NCBI GenBank assembly: GCA_034435375.1
Contig: DAOTXR010000052.1
Coordinates: forward strand, 186,001-250,000
Length of the DNA stretch: 64,000 nt
Reading direction: 5' to 3'
From: DAOTXR01 sp034435375
GTDB lineage: Bacteria > Chloroflexota > Anaerolineae > Aggregatilineales > UBA3940
Positions 28,730 to 37,127 of the stretch are shown here, piece after piece. Position numbers and translations under genes: made by a program. The notes under the pieces were generated by a model. That model did no database searches. It saw nothing but the letters and a program-made list of their open reading frames with translations, and was not told the DNA's origin. Position 1 is the first letter of the stretch, and each line of letters starts with the position of its first letter.

Positions 28730-29227
28730 TCAGCCGTGACAGCAACCCCTCCTCCGCTGCACCAGCTCAATGGCCTCTTCGGGCGTCGAGGCGTTGAGTA
28801 GCAGACCTCGTCGCTGCGCGTCGGCAAACAGACTGCCCACCTCGAAGTTAAGCACGATCACGGTCCTGCCATTCTTGAGCGCCAGTGCGATCTCTGAGAT
28901 CGTCCCCTCCCCCCCGGCGCAAGCGATCACTACGTCGCTTGATAGCACATTGACGACGTTCCTTGCGTCCCCCATGCCAGTGACGATGCAGATGTCGAGG
29001 TGCTCCGAGGCGCGTCGTGTGTCACGGTCAGGCAGGATTCCGACCACCAAGCCGCCCCTGCTGCGTGCCCCTGCTGCCGAAGCATCCATCACACCTGTGT
29101 TACGCCCACCGTTGAGCAGCACCCATCCCTGGGCGGCAATCAGCTCACCCAGCCGATAGGCGTCGCGCACAGCGTGCTCCGGCGCACCTTCTCCGCCGCC
29201 CATCACACCAACAACGAACCTGGACAT
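28730..29227 (-). CDS. LOG/TIGR00725-family nucleotide-binding Rossmann protein
   Basis: The ATG at 29227 is preferred over a GTG at 29242 because GAGGTGG lies just upstream; the product is 165 aa. Family features are VVGVMGGGEG at the N-terminus, LLNGGRNTGVMDASAAGA, and ACAGGEGTISEIALAL, the equivalent of the PGGxGT phosphoribohydrolase motif of LOG proteins. The usual catalytic Arg-Glu pair is incomplete, so I would not call it a cytokinin-type phosphoribohydrolase. It begins 16 bases after the M1 peptidase stop and is probably in the same operon. The biochemical role of this subgroup is poorly known. Confidence 0.8.
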   Translation of the reverse strand: MSRFVVGVMGGGEGAPEHAVRDAYRLGELIAAQGWVLLNGGRNTGVMDASAAGARSRGGLVVGILPDRDTRRASEHLDICIVTGMGDARNVVNVLSSDVVIACAGGEGTISEIALALKNGRTVIVLNFEVGSLFADAQRRGLLLNASTPEEAIELVQRRRGCCHG

Positions 29228-29243
29228 GAGAGTCCACCTCACT

Positions 29244-30800
29244 CTAATGATCTGGGTTGGCGAAATATGCCATTAGCAGCGGCCTGAGGTCTTGGTCGGT
29301 GTGCCGCCGCACTGCTGCGAAGAAATCGTCTGCCGTGACCATCTGCCACTGGTAGGCTGTGTAATAGTTGTGCAGAAAGTCGAAGAACGCCTCATCGCCC
29401 ATCAGACGACGCAGGGCATGCATAAACTGCGCCGCCTGCCCATACATCGACAGGATGAAGTTCCGACTGGTGTCATAGCTGTAGATGGTCGCGTCGACCG
29501 GCCCATGGGGATCGTATTTGAAGACACGTTTTTCCCACCACCAATCTGTTAGATCTGGGTAGTATCGCTCAAAGTACAGAAGCTCACTGTAGAACGCCAG
29601 CGACTCGTCGAGCCACGGTTCGTTGGCCTGGTCGTTGCCAACAGCGCCGTACCACCACTGATGGGCAACCTCGTGCGACACGAGTGCATGCAGGATCGAC
29701 GGCGGCCCGCCAGGGTAGGTGTAGTAGGCGTAGTCGGTGACCGAGATTAGCGCCGAATACTCCATCCCGCCGAAGAATCCGTTCTCGACTACTGTCAGGC
29801 TGTCGTAAGGATACGGGCCATAGAGTTCCTCAAACAACGCCAGTGACTGGATGGCGATGTCGAGCGCGGCCTGACCAGACAGGGCATGGTCGGCCAGAGA
29901 GTAGCTGACCACTGGAATACCGTTCACTGCGCCAGTCGATGCCTGGAAGTGGTCGCTGGCAAAAAAGGCGACTCCTCGCGCCCGCTCAATGCGAAATCGC
30001 CACGCGCCGTCGCTATCTTGGCCTAATGCGCCGCCGCTGACTACGGTGATTCCCTCCTCAGTGCGTACTGCTAAACTGATGTTAGTCAAAGGATAGACAG
30101 TCGGGTCACCGACTGGATGATAGGGCCATACATACCAGCCTGCTCCCTCGACATATGGCACTAGAGCCGGGTACCATTCCCCAGCCTGTATCAGATCAAA
30201 AGTCCAACCGGTGGTGCCGATGGGGGGCCAATCGGTGGAGGCTACAGGTGGTGCGATCACTCGATAGCCCATCTCGATACGAATCGCCTCGCCAGGCTGG
30301 GCCTGGCGTGGCAGTGGCACATGCAGGATCGTCTCTGAACCAGGCAGCGGGGGAGTACCTTCCTGGATGTCCTCTCCGAGCGTGACAGTTAGCGTGTCAA
30401 GCCAAAAGGCGTCAGGCACGGTGTGGATTGGGACGTTAAATACCACTTCCTCCCAGACTTCAGCCGTCGTGTTCTCCATCTCAACCACCTGCCGCACACG
30501 CATCCACCGTTCCGCGTAAAACAGCTCCACATCGAGGGCGACCTCTGGCAGTACGTCTGGCTGGTGATAGTCTATCGTTGAAGGAAGATCGAGTGTCGCA
30601 GAGATCTCAGAAGCTGGCGACGGAGGTGGTGTGGGGCTGAGGATTGGGATCGGGGTGGAGGTTGTCGCAGGGCGTGCACTTGGCGCGGGAATTGTGGCGG
30701 TTGGGCTGACGTGGTTGCCCCTGGCGTCTGCAAGGCAACTGCTAACCAGCTCAGCTACCAGCAACGTCATGACGATTCGCGGGAGTAACACCAGACGCAC
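29244..30800 (-). CDS. M1-family metallopeptidase lipoprotein
   Basis: This 518-aa zinc aminopeptidase-like protein is exported. The N-terminus is hydrophobic and ends in a lipobox-like VSSC (Cys about residue 22), then a Thr/Pro/Ser linker to about residue 65. The catalytic domain has HEVAHQWW and, 18 residues on, the third zinc ligand in NEPWLDE. The GAMEN exopeptidase motif is replaced by GGMEY, a variant that may alter N-terminal recognition. The GTG start at 30800 has GAGG six bases upstream. It probably trims peptides outside the membrane. Its promoter is at 30938-30946, divergent from the histidine kinase operon. Confidence 0.9.
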   Translation of the reverse strand: MRLVLLPRIVMTLLVAELVSSCLADARGNHVSPTATIPAPSARPATTSTPIPILSPTPPPSPASEISATLDLPSTIDYHQPDVLPEVALDVELFYAERWMRVRQVVEMENTTAEVWEEVVFNVPIHTVPDAFWLDTLTVTLGEDIQEGTPPLPGSETILHVPLPRQAQPGEAIRIEMGYRVIAPPVASTDWPPIGTTGWTFDLIQAGEWYPALVPYVEGAGWYVWPYHPVGDPTVYPLTNISLAVRTEEGITVVSGGALGQDSDGAWRFRIERARGVAFFASDHFQASTGAVNGIPVVSYSLADHALSGQAALDIAIQSLALFEELYGPYPYDSLTVVENGFFGGMEYSALISVTDYAYYTYPGGPPSILHALVSHEVAHQWWYGAVGNDQANEPWLDESLAFYSELLYFERYYPDLTDWWWEKRVFKYDPHGPVDATIYSYDTSRNFILSMYGQAAQFMHALRRLMGDEAFFDFLHNYYTAYQWQMVTADDFFAAVRRHTDQDLRPLLMAYFANPDH

Positions 30801-30937
30801 AGTCAGCCTCGCTTGTCACTCACCGATTCGCGCTTTGCACAGCCGAGCCATCCGGTTTAGGGGTGTCGTCGGCTGTAGAAGCGCAGCCCAGCGAGCAGAA
30901 GGTCAGCGAAAGTTGTAGAAGGCTGTGAACTATTGAA

Positions 30938-30946
30938 AGTATAACA
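30938..30946 (-). promoter_or_regulatory. Extended -10 promoter of the M1 peptidase / LOG operon
   Basis: The minus strand reads TGT-TATACT, with TTTGCG 16 bases upstream of TATACT as a weak -35. The expected start near 30931 gives a leader of about 130 nt. Confidence 0.55.
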
Positions 30947-31012
30947 TCAGCACGTCCAGCGCAAACTGGATCGCCAACTGCAAAGTAGTTCGAATTGCTT
31001 CTACAGAGGGCG

Positions 31013-31021
31013 TGTTATACA
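31013..31021 (+). promoter_or_regulatory. Extended -10 promoter of the histidine kinase operon
   Basis: TGT-TATACA is preceded by TTGCTT at 30995-31000 (15-base spacer). Transcription would begin near 31028. Confidence 0.5.
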
Positions 31022-31246
31022 ATGAGTATCAAGGGAAGCAATTCCATTGCAAGAGAAGGTCAGATGGAGACCTTCGACAAATCCTCTGTCCTCCCCGACA
31101 AGCAGCCCGTGGGCCAGGAAAAGCCATGGCTCATGGGATGGTTTCTCCTATCTGGCCGCCAATAGAAAAGCCACCTCCATGCGTTGTCGTGGTGCCCACG
31201 CTAGCCATAGAGCGTCACTTTGTTAGGTAAGGGGAATGGAGCAACA

Positions 31247-34200
31247 ATGAGCCAGTACACATTGAGACCTGTGGTGCGAGTCGTACTGGTCTATGCGGTC
31301 GCCGCCGCGCTGTGGATCGTGGTCACCGATCAGGCGCTAATGCAGTTTGCCCCTGATTGGGAGTGGGCGCAGACCGGCAAGGGGTTGGCCTTTGTGGCCG
31401 CGACCAGCGCATTGCTGTTTATGCTGCTCCGCGCCGAACTACTGAAGCAGACTCAGGCGGTCGAGGCGCTGCACGAGAGTGAGGCGCGCTATCGTCTCAT
31501 CTCAGAGAACGCCAGCGACGTGATCTGGCTCCTCGACTTGGCATCCAGGCGGTTCACGTATGTCAGCCCCTCAGTGCAACGGTTGCGGGGCTATACTCCC
31601 GAAGAGGTGCTCGCGCAGGACTTGCAGAGCGCGTTTACGCCGGAGTCGTATCGTCTCGTCGTAGAAGAGCTGCCCCAGCGCATCGCCGCCTTTGTGGCTG
31701 GTGATTTATCGATGCGCTTCAGGCTCAATCGGGCCGATCAGCCGTGCAAAGACGGCTCAATCGTGACCACCGAAGTCGCCACGACACTGTTGGTCGATCA
31801 AGAGGGGCGTGTCCAAACGATATTAGGAGTAACGCGCGACATCACCGAACGCAGGCTGGCCGAACAGGAGTTACAGACGAGTCGGGAGCGTTATGGCAAC
31901 ATCCTCGACAACATGTTGGAAGGCTGCCAGATTCTCGACCGCGACTGGTACTACCTCTATGTCAATGAGGCTGCTGCCAAACATAGCCGCCGGGCCAGGG
32001 AGGAACTGCTGGGCCGCACCATGATGGAGGTTAACCCTGGCATTGAACAGACCCCCTTGTTTCCGGCGCTGCGGCGTTGCATGGATGAGCGTGTCCCCGT
32101 CCGCCTGGTGAATGAGTTGACCTATCCCGATGGCTCCAGCAGGTGGTTTGAGCTGAGCATCCAGCCTGTGCCTGAAGGAATTTTCATCCTCTCCAGCGAC
32201 ATCACCGAGCGCAGGCAGGCAGAAGAAGCGCTGCGCGACTCAGAGGCCCGTTATCGGCAGCTGTTCAACAATGTACCAATCGGGCTGTATCGCACGGCGT
32301 TCGACGGGCGGATCATTGAAGTCAATCCGGCCCTGGCTCAGATGTTGGGGTATTCTGACCCAGGGTCATTATCCGGCGTCTACGCCACTGATTTCTATGT
32401 CAACCTCGAAGATCGTGCGCGGCAGCAGGCTGCCCTAGCTGAACAGGGGGTAATCGTCGAGTATGAGATGCCACTCCGCCGCCGTGATGGGACGATCATC
32501 TGGGTCGTTGACAGCATGAGGATCAGCCAGGGTGAAGGAGGGGAGGTGCTCTACTATGAGGGTGCGCTGCGCGACGTGACCGAGCGCAAGCGGGCGGAGG
32601 GCGCCCTACGCGAAGCGCAGAGCCATTATCGAACATTATTTGAGCAATCTGCGGATGCCATTTTTATCCTTGACCTCGAGGGCCGGCTTGTAGATGCCAA
32701 CCAACGCGCCACCGAGATGCTTGGTTATACGCGCGAAGAAATCCCAACGTTATCTATGCGAGACGTTTCGGCGCAGAGGGGGGAAAGTGACAATGTGCTG
32801 AGACGTCTTCTAAGCGGCGAGACCCTTCCTCCTTATGAACGGCTGTTTTGGAAAAAGAACGGTGAACTTGTGCCAGTGGAACTCCATGTCACGGTCATTC
32901 ACGACCCGGAGGGTCGACCATTTCGTGTGCAAAGCATCGCGCGGGATATCACCGAGCGCAAGCGGGCCGAGGAGATACTGCGCCAGGAGCGAGACCGTGC
33001 GCAGCAGTATCTCGATGTTGCGGGAGCAATGTTCGTCGCCATCGATGCGGACCAGACGATTAGCCTGGTGAACCGGAAAGCCTGTCAGGTCCTGGGGTAC
33101 ACAGAGCAAGAACTTCTCGGCAAGAACTGGTTCGACACCTGTCTGCCAGAGCGAGTTCGTGGAGAGATCAAAAGCGTCTTCGACGGGCTGATGACAGGTG
33201 AGGTGGAGCCGCTCGAATATTTCGAGAACCCCATTCGGACCGCCGGCGGCGAGGAGCGAGTCATCGCTTGGCACAGTGTGGTACTGAGAGATGCCGCTGG
33301 GCACATCACAGGTACGCTCAGTTCGGGCGAGGATATCACCGAACGCAGACAGGCGGAGAAGGCTCTGCAAGAGCAACTACACTTCCTTCAACAGTTGATT
33401 GATGCCATCCCTGTCCCTATTTTCTACAAGGGTGTAGATGGCCGGTATCTGGGTTGCAACAGGGCCTTTGGGGAAAGGGTAGGCTATCCAAAGGAGGAGA
33501 TCATCGGGAAGACGCTCTATGACCTGTTCGAGGAGCTACATGCTGAAGTGACTCATGAACTGGACGAGAGATTGTTCCGTGAAGGAGGCACGCAGGTTTA
33601 TGAAGCCCGTGTCGAGCATCCCGATGGCTCGACACGCGATTTCGTCCATCATAAAGCTACCTTCGTAGACATCAACGGGGAATTGGCCGGCTTGGTGGGG
33701 ATCATGTTTGACGTGACCGAGCGCAAGCAGGCTGAGGAGTCGCTGCAGCAGCGCGCGATCCAGTTATCGCTCATCAACAGCATTGGCCGCCGAGTGGCTG
33801 CCCTGCTCGATCTCGATGACCTGCTGGACGCGGCTGCTCGCCTGGTGCAGAAGAACTTTGACTACCCGCATGTCGCGATATTTATCCGGGATCACGGTAC
33901 AGGGGACCTCCTGATGAAGGCCCGATCGGGTACCTATACCTCGCGTTTTCCTCCCCACCATCGATTGAAAGAGGGCCAGGGAATCGTTGGATGGGTGGCT
34001 CAGCACGGTAAGAAGCTGTTGGCCAACGACGTGAGCAAGGAGCCGCGCTTCCATAACCCATTTGATGAGGAGGTCATCAGGGCCGAACTGGCCACACCGA
34101 TCGTGGTGGGTACAACGGTTGTGGGCGTGCTCGATGTCCAGAGCCAGGAGGTGAACGCCTTTGACGAGAGCGACCTCCTTGTTCTGGAGACATTGGCCGA

Positions 34201-35863
34201 TCAGATCGGCAGCGCCATCTGCAATGCGCAGCTTTTCAGCCAGATCGAGCAGCGGACAGCCTACCTGGCTGCGTTGAACGACGCCTCCAACCGGGTCAGC
34301 CGGTGGGGGCTTGACCTAAACGGGGTACTGCAGGCCATTGTCACCGTGCTGGTGGAGAAGATGGATGTGGCTCTTGCCCGCCTCTGGTTAGCCGACAAGA
34401 CAGGTGAGGAGCTGATCTTGCGGGCCAGCGCTGGCCTGCACAACCACCTAGATGGCGAGCATGGACGCCTCCGAGTGGCCGACTACCCTGGCTACGTAGG
34501 CAAGGTCGTCAAGGAGCGCAAGCCTGTGCTGGTTAACCGGATTCAGGAAGATGGCCAGTTCAACCGGGAGTGGGCAGAGGAGCATGGCCTAACTAGCTTT
34601 GCGTGCTATCCGCTGTATAAGAACGACCACCTCATTGCTGTGCTGGCCATCTTCAGCACGCAGCCATTGGACGAGGCCATACTGGACATGTTAGGCTCCT
34701 TTGCCAACCAGGCGGCGATTGCTATCGAGAACGCCCAGTTGTATGAAGAGCTAGAGGAGTATAGTAACATCCTAGAACAGGCAGTGGCGGAGCGTACAGC
34801 GGAGCTACGACAGTCCAAGGAGCGGGTGGAGGCCATCCTCAACTACAGCCCTGATCCTCTCCTGCTGCTGAAGCCCAGCGGGGCTATTGAGGCGGCTAAC
34901 CCGGCCTTCCAGCGGGTGTTTGGCTACCATGCTGACGATCTCTACGGGCAGCCGCCGACCCGTCTGGTCGTGGCTGGTTCTGCCGACGCGCTGCAAAGAG
35001 CATTGGGCGAGGTCATCGACAAACGCGAAATGGCTCGCCTGGAGCTGATCGCCCAGCGTCGAGATGACACAACCTTCGATGCCGATGTGGCGCTGGCGCC
35101 TATTGAGGGGGGCGGCAACCTGTTGGGTGTGGTGTGCAACGTGCGAGACATCAGCCTGCTCAAAGAGGTGGCAAGGATGAAAGATGCCTTCGTCTCCAAT
35201 GTCTCACACGAGCTACGCACCCCCATCACCAGCCTGAGGTTGAACCACAGGCTGATCATCATGGACCCGGAGAAAAGTGCTGTCTATCTGGATAGACTGG
35301 GGCGGGAGATCGACCGGCTGAACATCCTCATTGAAGACCTGCTGCGCCTGTCCCGCCTGGATCAGGAACGGGTGACGCTGGACCTCAAACCAGTTGATCT
35401 CAACATGCTTGTCGCCCAGTATATCAATGACCGTGGTCCCCTGGCCGAGAGCAAGCAGCTTACCCTCTCGTTTGAGGCGGGTGCAGATTTATCTTTGGTT
35501 GAAGCCGATGAAGGGCTGATAGGGCAGGTGCTGAGCATCTTGCTCACTAATGCATTCAACTACACCCCAGCCGGGGGCCGGGTGACAGTGAGTACGCGGA
35601 GCGGCCAGTTTGATGATAAGCAGTGGGCAGGGTTCAGCGTTAGCGACACCGGGCCGGGTGTTGCTTCCGATGATCTGTCACACTTATTCGAGCGTTTCTT
35701 CCGTGGCAAGGCCGGACGCGAGTCCGGTGTGCCGGGCACCGGGTTAGGGTTGGCCATCGCCCAGGAGATTGTGGCGAGACACCTGGGTCGGATCGAAGTG
35801 GAGAGCGAAGGAGTTCCGGGTAAGGGCACTACATTCACTGTGTGGCTACCCACAAAGGAGTAA
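31247..35863 (+). CDS. Membrane multi-sensor histidine kinase (7 PAS, 2 GAF)
   Basis: This 1538-aa sensor kinase starts at ATG 31247 with GGAG six bases upstream. Two membrane helices (about residues 8-27 and 46-62) are followed by six PAS/PAC units, each closed by a (I/V)TER-(R/K)-xAE motif near residues 196, 317, 442, 565, 695 and 821. Two GAF domains (about 841-1165), a short coiled coil and a seventh PAS (about 1195-1305) come next. The phosphoacceptor is His1321 in NVSHELRTPI, then a HATPase domain with LTNAFNYTP, DTGPGVA and GTGLGLA. Nearly all sensing is cytoplasmic; no haem or flavin ligand is obvious in the PAS units. The receiver-kinase gene begins seven bases downstream and is the likely partner. 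Confidence 0.93.
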   Translation: MSQYTLRPVVRVVLVYAVAAALWIVVTDQALMQFAPDWEWAQTGKGLAFVAATSALLFMLLRAELLKQTQAVEALHESEARYRLISENASDVIWLLDLASRRFTYVSPSVQRLRGYTPEEVLAQDLQSAFTPESYRLVVEELPQRIAAFVAGDLSMRFRLNRADQPCKDGSIVTTEVATTLLVDQEGRVQTILGVTRDITERRLAEQELQTSRERYGNILDNMLEGCQILDRDWYYLYVNEAAAKHSRRAREELLGRTMMEVNPGIEQTPLFPALRRCMDERVPVRLVNELTYPDGSSRWFELSIQPVPEGIFILSSDITERRQAEEALRDSEARYRQLFNNVPIGLYRTAFDGRIIEVNPALAQMLGYSDPGSLSGVYATDFYVNLEDRARQQAALAEQGVIVEYEMPLRRRDGTIIWVVDSMRISQGEGGEVLYYEGALRDVTERKRAEGALREAQSHYRTLFEQSADAIFILDLEGRLVDANQRATEMLGYTREEIPTLSMRDVSAQRGESDNVLRRLLSGETLPPYERLFWKKNGELVPVELHVTVIHDPEGRPFRVQSIARDITERKRAEEILRQERDRAQQYLDVAGAMFVAIDADQTISLVNRKACQVLGYTEQELLGKNWFDTCLPERVRGEIKSVFDGLMTGEVEPLEYFENPIRTAGGEERVIAWHSVVLRDAAGHITGTLSSGEDITERRQAEKALQEQLHFLQQLIDAIPVPIFYKGVDGRYLGCNRAFGERVGYPKEEIIGKTLYDLFEELHAEVTHELDERLFREGGTQVYEARVEHPDGSTRDFVHHKATFVDINGELAGLVGIMFDVTERKQAEESLQQRAIQLSLINSIGRRVAALLDLDDLLDAAARLVQKNFDYPHVAIFIRDHGTGDLLMKARSGTYTSRFPPHHRLKEGQGIVGWVAQHGKKLLANDVSKEPRFHNPFDEEVIRAELATPIVVGTTVVGVLDVQSQEVNAFDESDLLVLETLADQIGSAICNAQLFSQIEQRTAYLAALNDASNRVSRWGLDLNGVLQAIVTVLVEKMDVALARLWLADKTGEELILRASAGLHNHLDGEHGRLRVADYPGYVGKVVKERKPVLVNRIQEDGQFNREWAEEHGLTSFACYPLYKNDHLIAVLAIFSTQPLDEAILDMLGSFANQAAIAIENAQLYEELEEYSNILEQAVAERTAELRQSKERVEAILNYSPDPLLLLKPSGAIEAANPAFQRVFGYHADDLYGQPPTRLVVAGSADALQRALGEVIDKREMARLELIAQRRDDTTFDADVALAPIEGGGNLLGVVCNVRDISLLKEVARMKDAFVSNVSHELRTPITSLRLNHRLIIMDPEKSAVYLDRLGREIDRLNILIEDLLRLSRLDQERVTLDLKPVDLNMLVAQYINDRGPLAESKQLTLSFEAGADLSLVEADEGLIGQVLSILLTNAFNYTPAGGRVTVSTRSGQFDDKQWAGFSVSDTGPGVASDDLSHLFERFFRGKAGRESGVPGTGLGLAIAQEIVARHLGRIEVESEGVPGKGTTFTVWLPTKE

Positions 35864-35870
35864 GCAGGCT

Positions 35871-37022
35871 ATGGACAGCTTCTCAGCAGGTTCATCCAGC
35901 GAGCCGGATCGGCAGACGCCCGTCACTGTTCTGGTGGTCGATGACGATCCAGTCATTCTGGAGAGTGTGAGTGACCTGTTGCGCATCTCTGGGTACACAG
36001 TGCTCGCTGCCACCAATGGCATGGAGGCATTGGAAGTGCTCGAACGACACACACCTGAAGTGATCGTTGCCGACATCATGATGCCTCACATGGACGGCTA
36101 CCAGTTCTGCCAAGCAGTGCGCCGCAATCCGGCCTGGGCGACCATCCCATTCATCTTTCTGACCGCCCGCGGGCAGGCGTCCGACATTCGCCATGGGTTC
36201 ATGTCGGGTGCAGATCACTACCTGACCAAGCCGTTCGAACCGGAGGATCTGCTGGTCGCCGTGCAGACGCGGCTGGCCCGTATGCGCGAGGTTCAGGCCG
36301 TGGTGCAGACCGATATGGAGCGCATGAAACAGCAACTGCTGAATGTCTTTGGCCACGAATTGCGTACACCTCTGTCCTACGTCTATGGCTATGTTCAGTT
36401 GCTGCGAGAGGAACACGCCAGCCTGGATGCTGAAACTACCGAGGCCATTCTGGACAGTATGCAACGGGGCGCCGATCGCCTGGCCAGATTGGTGGAAGAC
36501 CTGATGCTGATTGTATACCTCGACAGCGGCGCAGGAGAACTCGAGCTAGCCTACTCACGTCGGCATGCCAATGTCGCTCTGGAGATTCAGGAGGCTGTGG
36601 GAAAACTGTATGCCGCGGCTGAGAAGCGAAATGTGGCGATCACGATGCGCGTGCCTAAGGAATTGACGGCATTCTGTGTGCCCAGATACGTGCAGGATGT
36701 GGTGTTCAGGTTGGTAGACAATGCGATCAAGTTCTCCAACCGCGAAGGCGGGCACGTGTGGGTCAGAGCAGAGGTGCAGGATGGGTACGCAGTGATCAGC
36801 GTTCAGGATAATGGCATAGGCATTGATCCGGCGCAGCAAAAGCATCTGTTTAATCGATTCCGGCAGATCGACCGCGAGATCATGGAGCAGCAAGGCGTGG
36901 GTTTGGGGCTGGCTATTGCCCAACGGCTGGTGCAGCTGCACGGGGGCGACATCGCGGTAGAAAGCCAGCCGGGGGAAGGCAGCACGTTCACGGTGCGGTT
37001 GCCGATCGAGCAACAAGGCTAG
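35871..37022 (+). CDS. Response regulator receiver / histidine kinase hybrid
   Basis: This 383-aa soluble protein has an N-terminal receiver domain (acidic VDDDP at 24-28, phosphoacceptor Asp68 in VADIMMPHMDG, Lys120 in YLTKPFEP) followed by a complete kinase: His162 in FGHELRTPL, then RLVDNAIKFSN, QDNGIGID and GVGLGLAIAQ. There is no DNA-binding domain. The start at 35871 uses AGGAG overlapping the end of the upstream kinase, with a seven-base gap between genes. It probably receives phosphate from the PAS/GAF kinase and passes it on, a phosphorelay whose final output lies elsewhere. A 12-bp hairpin follows. Confidence 0.92.
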   Translation: MDSFSAGSSSEPDRQTPVTVLVVDDDPVILESVSDLLRISGYTVLAATNGMEALEVLERHTPEVIVADIMMPHMDGYQFCQAVRRNPAWATIPFIFLTARGQASDIRHGFMSGADHYLTKPFEPEDLLVAVQTRLARMREVQAVVQTDMERMKQQLLNVFGHELRTPLSYVYGYVQLLREEHASLDAETTEAILDSMQRGADRLARLVEDLMLIVYLDSGAGELELAYSRRHANVALEIQEAVGKLYAAAEKRNVAITMRVPKELTAFCVPRYVQDVVFRLVDNAIKFSNREGGHVWVRAEVQDGYAVISVQDNGIGIDPAQQKHLFNRFRQIDREIMEQQGVGLGLAIAQRLVQLHGGDIAVESQPGEGSTFTVRLPIEQQG

Positions 37023-37060
37023 TGCGGGCGCTATGGTCTGCCCGGCTTTTTCAAATGGCC

Positions 37061-37100
37061 AGGGGGCAAGGCGATGCCTCACCGGGTTGCCTTGCCCCCT
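37061..37100. terminator. Bidirectional hairpin between convergent genes
   Basis: AGGGGGCAAGGC and GCCTTGCCCCCT form a perfect 12-bp stem with a 16-nt loop between the kinase operon (ends 37022) and the LPXTG protein gene (ends 37128). U-tracts are poor on both sides. Confidence 0.65.
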
Positions 37101-37127
37101 GCGGTGAATCGTTATCTGAAATGCTGA

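Larger units (their letters stand above)
30801..31246. other. Divergent promoter region between the M1 peptidase and histidine kinase operons
   Basis: These 446 bases contain no gene. They hold two divergent extended -10 promoters (30938-30946 minus, 31013-31021 plus) about 70 bases apart, so one regulator could affect both. The kinase leader of about 220 nt has no obvious terminator or riboswitch. Confidence 0.5.
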
